From assembly GCA_022560715.1 (NCBI GenBank), contig JADFSQ010000052.1, positions 1-8,845 on the forward strand: DNA of 8,845 nucleotides. The letters are read 5' to 3'. The DNA comes from Bacteroidota bacterium (GTDB lineage: Bacteria; Bacteroidota; Bacteroidia; Flavobacteriales; Flavobacteriaceae). A model generated the notes under the pieces. That model saw only the letters and a list, made by a program, of their open reading frames with translations, was not told where the DNA came from and made no database searches. The first letter of the stretch is position 1; the number at the start of each line of letters is the position of its first letter. The position numbers and the translations under genes were made by a program. This document shows positions 1 through 5,179 of this stretch, in pieces.

Positions 1-23
1 AATATATAATGCTTAAATTTCAT
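1..23 (-). CDS. Possible 5' end of a divergent gene, cut by the window edge
   Basis: Reading leftward from 23, an ATG opens a frame MKFKHYI that runs off the window. A TAnnTTTG-type motif (TATATTTG, minus strand, 53 to 46) lies 22 nt upstream. That spacing is close to the spacing seen for glnS and folB in this window. Only seven codons are visible, so no product can be proposed and the call rests on the promoter-like motif plus an open frame. It could equally be chance in A+T-rich DNA. Confidence 0.25.
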
Positions 24-45
24 GATTCTTTTAATGATATTGACG

Positions 46-53
46 CAAATATA
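46..53 (-). promoter_or_regulatory. Candidate -7 element for a leftward gene
   Basis: TATATTTG on the minus strand fits the Bacteroidota -7 consensus TAnnTTTG. No clear TTG/TTTG -33 element is seen at the expected distance. It would serve the putative leftward gene starting at 23. No equally good motif is visible on the plus strand for the SPFH gene at 99. Confidence 0.3.
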
Positions 54-98
54 ACTTAAATTAGTGTTTAATTATTTTAACCATTTAAAAAATATCTT

Positions 99-1025
99 AT
101 GTCTATTTATTATATTCCTTTTGTTTTCGTCGGATTAATAATCATTGTTTCTGTTTTCTTTATCGTAAAACAACAAACCGCTGCAATAGTGGAGCGCTTT
201 GGTAAGTTTCAGGGTGTTCGCCATGCTGGATTACAATTAAAAATTCCGTTAGTTGACAGAATTTCGGGTCGATTAAGCTTAAAAATTCAGCAATTAGATG
301 TAATTATAGAAACTAAAACATTAGACGATGTATTTGTGCGCTTAAAAGTATCAGTACAATACAAAGTGATACGCGATAAAGTGTTTGACGCATTTTACAA
401 ACTCGATTATCCTCACGATCAAATAACCAGCTACGTGTTTGATGTTGTAAGAGCTGAAGTGCCTAAAATGAAATTGGATGATGTTTTTGTAAGAAAAGAT
501 GATGTAGCTATTGCAGTAAAAAAGGAGCTTAACAAAGTTATGATAGAATACGGTTACGATATCATTAAAACTTTAGTAACTGATATTGATCCGGATTCGC
601 AAGTAAAGGAGGCTATGAATAGAATCAATTCTGCCGAACGCGAAAAAGTAGCCGCTCAATTTGAAGGCGATGCACAGCGTATTCTTATTGTTGAAAGAGC
701 AAAAGCCGAAGCAGAGAGTAAGCGTTTACAAGGTCAGGGTATTGCAGACCAACGACGTGAAATTGCTCGAGGATTGCAGGAATCTGTAGAAGTGCTGAAC
801 AGTGTTGGTATCAACTCCCAAGAAGCATCTGCACTTATTATTGTAACACAACATTATGATACGCTTCAATCTATTGGGCATAACACAAATAGCAATTTAA
901 TTTTGTTGCCAAATTCACCTCAAGCAGGCTCTAATATGCTCAATGATATGGTTGCAAGTTTTACTGCAAGTAACATTATTGGAGAGGAAATGAAAAAACA
1001 GAATAAAATGAAAAAAGGAGAATAA
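99..1025 (+). CDS. SPFH/band-7 (prohibitin-like, HIR-type) membrane protein
   Basis: A 308-residue membrane-anchored SPFH protein, a family that assembles into oligomeric rings or cages at membrane microdomains. One hydrophobic segment (about residues 5-23) forms an N-terminal anchor. It is followed by the SPFH/band-7 domain (about 24-180, starting QQTAAIVERFGKF) and an Ala/Glu/Lys/Arg-rich coiled-coil stretch (about 175-225, including AKAEAESKRLQGQGIADQR). Segments such as QQLDVIIETKTLDDVFV and SYVFDVVRAEVPKMKLDDVF resemble, from memory, plant hypersensitive-induced-reaction (HIR) proteins more than HflK/HflC or FloT. No protease or NfeD partner is adjacent, so its client is unknown. The ATG at 99 is supported by the membrane anchor starting right after it. 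The gene converges on glnS. Confidence 0.9.
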   Translation: MSIYYIPFVFVGLIIIVSVFFIVKQQTAAIVERFGKFQGVRHAGLQLKIPLVDRISGRLSLKIQQLDVIIETKTLDDVFVRLKVSVQYKVIRDKVFDAFYKLDYPHDQITSYVFDVVRAEVPKMKLDDVFVRKDDVAIAVKKELNKVMIEYGYDIIKTLVTDIDPDSQVKEAMNRINSAEREKVAAQFEGDAQRILIVERAKAEAESKRLQGQGIADQRREIARGLQESVEVLNSVGINSQEASALIIVTQHYDTLQSIGHNTNSNLILLPNSPQAGSNMLNDMVASFTASNIIGEEMKKQNKMKKGE

Positions 1026-1030
1026 TAAAA

Positions 1031-1062
1031 AGACCTGTCAGGTTTCAAAACCTGACAGGTCT
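1031..1062. repeat. Perfect palindromic repeat, likely glnS terminator
   Basis: Two exact 15-nt arms (AGACCTGTCAGGTTT at 1031-1045 and its reverse complement at 1048-1062) are separated by only CA. Each arm also contains CCTGnCAGG, itself a near-palindrome, so the element can fold as one long hairpin or two short ones. On the minus strand the stem is followed by a run of five T and more A+T (1030 leftward), which suits an intrinsic terminator for glnS. On the plus strand the T-tract is poor. From memory, similar AACCTGACAGGTTT-type palindromes are scattered between genes in flavobacterial genomes, so this is probably a member of a dispersed family. Confidence 0.8.
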
Positions 1063-1076
1063 AAAATGGCTATTTG

Positions 1077-3074
1077 TTAAATCAGCTCTATTGCCTCAAC
1101 AACCAACAACTCATTTTTGTCGTTCAAAGCCTTTTCTATAAACGCATCAATATCGCTATTCCGTTCTTGACCATTTACAAGTAAAACACCAAGTGTTATC
1201 ATTACAGCAATTCGTGTTCCAACTTTTTTTACTGCTGTTCCAAATAAAGGCTGTAACTCTTCATAACTCACATTTTTTGCTAATTCCTTAATTTCTGCTT
1301 TTAGTTTTTGCTGCTTTTCTTCAGGTAAGTTGGTGTACTTTTTTCCCAACTGTTTTATAATATCAATTGGTTTTCGTTGTGATTGTTGTTGGTTATTTTT
1401 TGTATTCTGAATTAATTTTTGTTTCGCCCAAGAATCTCGCAATCCAACAGTTTTGTTAAATACTATTTTATCTTTTGTAGAATCTTCATCAACATTAAAA
1501 TAACCCAAACGCTGAAACTGAAATTGTTCACCTCTTTTTGCATTTTCTAAACTCGGCTCTACAAAAGCTTCAATAACTTTTAATGAATTCGGGTTTACAA
1601 ATTCCATAAAATCTTTGTCTTGGTGACTGTCTGGAGCTTCGTCTAAAAACAATCTGTCGTATTCTCTAACTTCAACTTTTATAGCGTGTTTTATGGAAAC
1701 CCAATGTAAGGTTCCTTTAACTTTTCGCGAAGTATCTGTAGTGTAAGAACAATGTATTTCGGTAATTTTTCCTTTGGTGTCTTTTACAATACTCTCACCT
1801 TTAATAATATAAGCGTTTTTTAAACGCACTTCTTTTCCGAGTGTTAATCGGAAAAATTTATTCCCTGCTTCTTCTTTAAAATCTTCTCGTTCAATATAGA
1901 TTTCTCTTGTAAAAGGTACTTTTCTAAATCCTGCAGAAGCGTCTTCTGGGTTGTTTTCGGCTTCTAACCATTCTTCTTTGTCTTCAGGATAATTAGTAAT
2001 TATGAGCTTTACAGGATTTAAAACAGCCATCACTCGATTTGCTGATTTGTTTAAATCTTCACGAACACAAAACTCTAAAAGCGACGCATCTATCACATTT
2101 TCTCGTTTTGCAACACCCACTTTTTCTATAAAATTTCGAATAGAATTTGGTGTATAGCCACGACGACGCAATCCTGAAATGGTTGGCATTCGAGGATCGT
2201 CCCAATCAGAAACTATATTTTCTTCAACCAGTTTAAGCAACTTGCGTTTGCTCATGACGGTATAACTCAAGTTTAAACGTGCAAACTCACGTTGTTTTGG
2301 TGCTAATGGTAAATCGGTTTGATTGTATTTATAAACTTCGTCTCTAAACCAATTATATAGTTTTCGGTGTGGTTTAAATTCTAATGAGCATAGTGAGTGC
2401 GAAATTTGCTCGATATAATCGCTTTCTCCATGTGTCCAATCGTACATTGGGTAAATACACCAATCGTTTCCAGTTCTATGATGATGCTTTTTTAAAACAC
2501 GGTACATGAGTGGATCGCGCATCAACATATTAGGGTCTTCCATATCAATTTTTGCGCGTAAAACGTGAGTGCCTTCATCAAATTCTCCGCTTTTCATTCT
2601 TCGGAATAAATCCAGATTCTCTTCAACTGTTCTATCACGAAAAGGACTGTTTGTACCAACTTGTGTTAGTGTTCCTTTTTGTGTTGCCATAACTTCCGAA
2701 GATTGCGAATCTACATACGCTTTTCCGTCTTTTATAAGTTGAATTGCCCAATCGTATAATTGCTGAAAATAATTAGACGAATACAATTCATTTTCCCATT
2801 TATAGCCTAACCATGCAATGTCTCGTTTAATGGCATCAACATATTCTTGTTCTTCTTTTGCTGGATTTGTATCGTCAAAACGAAGGTTTACAGGAGCGTT
2901 ATATTTTTCACCTAAACCAAAACTAATGCCAATAGCTTTGGTGTGACCAATATGCAAATAACCATTTGGCTCTGGCGGAAAACGAAAACGGAGCTTGTCT
3001 TTCGGTAACCCGTTCTTTAAATCTTCTTCTATAATATGCTCAATAAAATTAAGCGGTTTTGTTTCCTCTAACAT
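1077..3074 (-). CDS. glnS: Glutaminyl-tRNA synthetase with C-terminal extension
   Basis: Class I aminoacyl-tRNA synthetase that charges tRNA-Gln with glutamine in the cytoplasm. With the ATG at 3074 the protein has 665 residues. The signature PPEPNGYLHIGH places HIGH at residues 41-44, and VMSKR (MSKR at 274-277) is the KMSKS equivalent. LRFDDTNP, CIYPMYDWTH and WDDPRMPTISGLRRRG are strongly GlnRS-like. The anticodon-binding beta-barrels run to about residue 550 (VGLRDSWA), matching the roughly 554-residue E. coli enzyme. A further 115 residues follow. The frame stays open up to 3185, but the extra 37 residues are poorly conserved-looking and overlap folb's 5' end. The methionine in MLEETKPLNFIEHII aligns with the normal family N-terminus, and a -7 motif lies 17 nt upstream, so I chose 3074. 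Confidence 0.96.
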   Translation of the reverse strand: MLEETKPLNFIEHIIEEDLKNGLPKDKLRFRFPPEPNGYLHIGHTKAIGISFGLGEKYNAPVNLRFDDTNPAKEEQEYVDAIKRDIAWLGYKWENELYSSNYFQQLYDWAIQLIKDGKAYVDSQSSEVMATQKGTLTQVGTNSPFRDRTVEENLDLFRRMKSGEFDEGTHVLRAKIDMEDPNMLMRDPLMYRVLKKHHHRTGNDWCIYPMYDWTHGESDYIEQISHSLCSLEFKPHRKLYNWFRDEVYKYNQTDLPLAPKQREFARLNLSYTVMSKRKLLKLVEENIVSDWDDPRMPTISGLRRRGYTPNSIRNFIEKVGVAKRENVIDASLLEFCVREDLNKSANRVMAVLNPVKLIITNYPEDKEEWLEAENNPEDASAGFRKVPFTREIYIEREDFKEEAGNKFFRLTLGKEVRLKNAYIIKGESIVKDTKGKITEIHCSYTTDTSRKVKGTLHWVSIKHAIKVEVREYDRLFLDEAPDSHQDKDFMEFVNPNSLKVIEAFVEPSLENAKRGEQFQFQRLGYFNVDEDSTKDKIVFNKTVGLRDSWAKQKLIQNTKNNQQQSQRKPIDIIKQLGKKYTNLPEEKQQKLKAEIKELAKNVSYEELQPLFGTAVKKVGTRIAVMITLGVLLVNGQERNSDIDAFIEKALNDKNELLVVEAIELI

Positions 3075-3091
3075 TTTAATCAATTGAATTG

Positions 3092-3099
3092 CAAAGTTA
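3092..3099 (-). promoter_or_regulatory. Candidate -7 element of glnS
   Basis: TAACTTTG on the minus strand matches TAnnTTTG and lies 17 nt upstream of the proposed glnS ATG (3074). This implies a very short leader. The same octamer appears upstream of rnr. A -33 TTG is not obvious. It supports the 3074 start over the longer frame, whose first codon at 3185 would lie upstream of this promoter. Confidence 0.5.
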
Positions 3100-3115
3100 T
3101 TAAAATATAGTGTAA

Positions 3116-3123
3116 TATATTTG
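3116..3123 (+). promoter_or_regulatory. Candidate -7 element of folB
   Basis: TATATTTG on the plus strand matches TAnnTTTG and ends 17 nt before the TTG start of folB, the same spacing as on the glnS side. The nearest upstream TTG (3089-3091) is 24 nt away, a little further than usual for a -33 element. The glnS and folB motifs lie back to back within 32 bp. Confidence 0.5.
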
Positions 3124-3140
3124 CAGAAAACGATTGAGTT

Positions 3141-3512
3141 TTGGGAATAATTAAAGTTGAGAATATACGAGTATTTGCCTTTCATGGTTGTTTAAAGGAA
3201 GAGACCAAAATTGGTAGTGACTATCGTGTGGATTTAGAAGTGAAAGCCAATTTAAAAACATCTTCAAATTCTGATAAATTGATAGACACAGTAGATTATG
3301 TGTTACTAAATAAAATTGTGAAAGAAGAAATGAGTATTCCTTCTAAACTCCTTGAAACAGTTGGAAAACGTATTTTAAATAGGGTTTTTTTAGAAAGTAA
3401 TTTAGTAACTAAAGTAATTATTTCTATTTCTAAAATAAACCCGCCAATTGGTGGCGATGTGGAAATGGTAACTATAAAATTGACTGAGAAAAGAAAAAAT
3501 AAAGGCGAATAG
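3141..3512 (+). CDS. folB: Dihydroneopterin aldolase, TTG start
   Basis: A 123-residue enzyme of tetrahydrofolate synthesis. It splits 7,8-dihydroneopterin into 6-hydroxymethyl-7,8-dihydropterin and glycolaldehyde and works as a cytoplasmic oligomer. The length fits the family (about 120). Visible landmarks are the start GIIKVENIRVFAFHG, a Glu near 21, VDY with Tyr53, LLE with Glu72, and SKINPP with Lys98. These match the spacing I recall for the substrate-binding Glu/Tyr/Glu and catalytic Lys of bacterial DHNA. The frame has a stop at 3135-3137 and no ATG before the conserved GIIKVENI block, so TTG at 3141 is the only plausible start. It is divergent from glnS with a 66-bp gap. No strong terminator is seen downstream. 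Confidence 0.93.
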   Translation: MGIIKVENIRVFAFHGCLKEETKIGSDYRVDLEVKANLKTSSNSDKLIDTVDYVLLNKIVKEEMSIPSKLLETVGKRILNRVFLESNLVTKVIISISKINPPIGGDVEMVTIKLTEKRKNKGE

Positions 3513-3532
3513 TGTACAAGGTTAAATTTTAT

Positions 3533-3540
3533 TACATTTG
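3533..3540 (+). promoter_or_regulatory. Candidate -7 element for tRNA-Cys
   Basis: TACATTTG fits TAnnTTTG and lies 79 nt upstream of the first tRNA base. Transcription from here would give a long leader of roughly 70 nt that includes the palindromic segment at 3560-3615. No convincing -33 element is seen. Confidence 0.4.
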
Positions 3541-3559
3541 CTCACTCATGTTTAAATAA

Positions 3560-3615
3560 ATGAGATTCCTGCTTTGTTCCTCCGCTAAAGCTTCGGCGAC
3601 ACGTGGACGTAGGAA
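3560..3615 (+). repeat. Palindromic repeat-like segment in the tRNA-Cys leader
   Basis: TTCCTGC (3566-3572) can pair with GTAGGAA (3609-3615) with one G-U pair, closing a stem-loop of about 50 nt that ends four bases before the tRNA. The 13 nt ATGAGATTCCTGC at 3560-3572 are identical to 6205-6217 inside rnr, which suggests the same or a related repeat family. The inner part (3578-3605) is markedly richer in G+C than its surroundings. A short open frame crosses this segment and the tRNA, but it is not a gene. Confidence 0.5.
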
Positions 3616-3619
3616 ATTT

Positions 3620-3690
3620 GGCGTCTTGGCCGAGTGGCTAGGCAGAGGTCTGCAAAACCTTTTACAGCGGTTCGAATCCGCTAGACGCCT
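3620..3690 (+). tRNA. tRNA-Cys (anticodon GCA)
   Basis: The 71-nt sequence folds as a complete cloverleaf. The acceptor arm GGCGTCT pairs with AGACGCC. The anticodon stem GAGGT/ACCTT (one G-U) closes the loop CTGCAAA with anticodon GCA. The T-arm AGCGG/CCGCT encloses TTCGAAT. The discriminator base is T (U73), as expected for tRNA-Cys. The 3' CCA is not encoded; the sequence continues CAAAA. The gene stands alone between folB and the convergent lysE-like gene. Confidence 0.96.
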
Positions 3691-3693
3691 CAA

Positions 3694-3728
3694 AAAAAAG
3701 AGATACTATTATTTGGTGTCTCTTTTTT
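3694..3728. terminator. Bidirectional terminator between tRNA-Cys and the LysE gene
   Basis: AAAAAAGAGATAC (3694-3706) pairs with GTGTCTCTTTTTT (3716-3728) in a 13-bp stem with one G-U pair and a 9-nt loop. On both strands the A arm precedes the stem and a T run ends it, so it suits both convergent transcripts. It starts four bases after the tRNA and its right arm overlaps the lysE-like stop codon (3727-3729). Confidence 0.75.
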
Positions 3729-4398
3729 ATTCTGCCATTTCTTCTATAAGGTCTTGTGGATTTAATTGATCTTTAGGTAAAAATCCTTTTATTATTAACA
3801 CGAGTCCGCAAATAACAAGGATTAGACCTAATAGTTTTTTAACTTTTAAAATACGGTTTTTAGTTAATTTTCTTTTAAGTTGTTTTGCTAAAATAATTTT
3901 AAACAAATCTGTTATAAAATATGTAAGAACCATAGTTCCAAAGAATACATAAAATCTATTGATATCGTTTTCTAAACTGGGTCCTATAATTATTATTACA
4001 CCAAGCCAAAAAACCAAAACTCCTATGTTTATAAAGTTAAGTAAGAATCCTTTAATGAAGAGCCTTAAATAATTAGTTTTAATAAATTTTATTTCGCCTA
4101 TTTGGTTTGTGTTTTTTTGTAGTTTTTTAAGGAATATAATAATGCCGTAAACAGTTAATATTGTGCCTCCAAAAACAAATAAACCTGGTTGGTTGCTTAA
4201 GTTTTCAAGAAGCTGAAAACTGCTAAAATAAGCTATTGTAATAAAAAGGATATCTGCTATAATTACACCTAAATTAAAAACAGCAGCAGCTCTAAATCCT
4301 TTAGTTACGCTTGTTTCTAGTAAAACAAAAAAAACAGGACCTGTCATGAAGCTTAAAAAAAAACCCAATGGTATTGCTGCTTGTATATCTTCTATCAT
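3727..4398 (-). CDS. LysE/RhtB-family amino-acid exporter-like membrane protein
   Basis: A 223-residue inner-membrane protein of the LysE superfamily, whose characterised members export amino acids such as lysine, homoserine or threonine. About six hydrophobic segments are visible (roughly 7-27, 38-58, 72-90, 114-138, 148-170, 187-205). The N-terminal stretch PLGFFLSFMTGPVFFVLLETS followed by KGFRAA carries the conserved GP (residues 20-21) of the family, and FIKGFLLNFINIGVLVFWLG resembles the second half-motif. The substrate cannot be inferred. The start at 4398 is the only ATG that keeps the first helix whole. It lies 13 nt after the terminator hairpin of the upstream gene, so it may depend on read-through or on a weak promoter near 4411-4404. 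Confidence 0.88.
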   Translation of the reverse strand: MIEDIQAAIPLGFFLSFMTGPVFFVLLETSVTKGFRAAAVFNLGVIIADILFITIAYFSSFQLLENLSNQPGLFVFGGTILTVYGIIIFLKKLQKNTNQIGEIKFIKTNYLRLFIKGFLLNFINIGVLVFWLGVIIIIGPSLENDINRFYVFFGTMVLTYFITDLFKIILAKQLKRKLTKNRILKVKKLLGLILVICGLVLIIKGFLPKDQLNPQDLIEEMAE

Positions 4399-4411
4399 AT
4401 TGTTTTAGCAA

Positions 4412-4437
4412 AAATGCTGAAATCTTGTTCAGCATTT
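4412..4437 (-). terminator. Intrinsic terminator of the DUF2807 gene
   Basis: A perfect 10-bp stem (AAATGCTGAA and TTCAGCATTT) encloses a 6-nt loop. Read on the minus strand it is followed by TTGCTAAAA, so the stem's own T run plus two T gives a five-T tail. It lies 27 nt after the DUF2807 stop and immediately before the LysE-like start. It may end the rnr-DUF2807 transcript or act as a partial barrier before lysE. Confidence 0.75.
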
Positions 4438-4464
4438 AAAATAATTTTAAAAAATATAATTAAT

Positions 4465-5139
4465 CTATTTCATCCTTTTAACCCGACCACCGAAAACACG
4501 ATTTTCTATAATCGTTTTTGGATCTCCATAAACAAAAACATCTCCTCCTGCTCTAATCTTAATATCAACAAGTTCGGATGCATTTACTTCTGCATTTCCT
4601 GCTGCTTTTATAATAACAGTCGTGGTTTCGGTTTGCAAATTTTTCCCTTCGTAAATTCCTCCTGTGTTTAATGACACTTTTTGTTTGGTGGCGCTTCCGT
4701 GTGCTTTAATAATACCTCCAGAAACAGCCTTGATATTTGCAATTTTTACTTCTAAATGAACGTTTATTTTTCCTCCTTCTTGTGCTTTAAGATCTATTTC
4801 ATATTGTTTAATCGTATCTTTAGATGAAATTGTAGCGCCTTCATTAACATCTAAAATATCTACAGTAGTGTAAAATAAAGTTACTGATGTGTTTTTACCA
4901 TCAAATCGTTCTTCAAGAATCATTCTTATTTTTAATTTTCCGTTTTTGTTTATCACAACAACATCTTCAGTGTTTTTTCCAGTTATTACAATTTTATTTT
5001 CGTCCGATATAACGAGTTTCACTTCAATTAGATCATAAACTTTTAGTTGAGTAAATTCTCCTATTGTTTTTTCTATTTGGTTTTGTGCTATTGCAGTTGA
5101 TGCAATTAAAATTGTTAAGGCTGTAAATATGTGTTTCAT
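4465..5139 (-). CDS. Secreted head GIN (DUF2807) domain protein
   Basis: A 224-residue exported protein. Residues 1-18 form a classical signal peptide (MKH, hydrophobic core, AIA before QN). The rest is Gly- and Val-rich repeated short beta-strands (EGATISSKD, KAQEGGKINVHL, AVSGGIIKAHGSATKQKVSL, AGNAEVNASELVDIKIRAGGDVFVYGDP), the pattern of the putative auto-transporter adhesin or head-GIN domain DUF2807, which is predicted to form a right-handed beta-helix. No lipobox or T9SS tail is present, so a periplasmic location is most likely. The function is unknown. It starts 40 nt after rnr on the same strand with no terminator or TAnnTTTG motif between them, so co-transcription with rnr is likely. 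Confidence 0.88.
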   Translation of the reverse strand: MKHIFTALTILIASTAIAQNQIEKTIGEFTQLKVYDLIEVKLVISDENKIVITGKNTEDVVVINKNGKLKIRMILEERFDGKNTSVTLFYTTVDILDVNEGATISSKDTIKQYEIDLKAQEGGKINVHLEVKIANIKAVSGGIIKAHGSATKQKVSLNTGGIYEGKNLQTETTTVIIKAAGNAEVNASELVDIKIRAGGDVFVYGDPKTIIENRVFGGRVKRMK

Positions 5140-5179
5140 GTGTTTATATGTATGTTTTTAGTGTTGTTTGAATCAATAA

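Noticed and set aside
3075..3185. Longer glnS start at 3185, adding 37 N-terminal residues
   Set aside because: The extra segment overlaps folB, lies upstream of the -7 motif, and does not resemble the family; MLEETKPLNF at 3074 aligns with the usual N-terminus.
3560..3769. Plus-strand open frame of 69 codons across the tRNA
   Set aside because: It spans the repeat segment, the whole tRNA-Cys and its terminator and has no protein-like features.
4381..4671. Plus-strand open frame of 96 codons
   Set aside because: It is antisense to the well-supported DUF2807 gene and includes its terminator; composition is Asn/Phe/Cys-rich as expected of a shadow frame.
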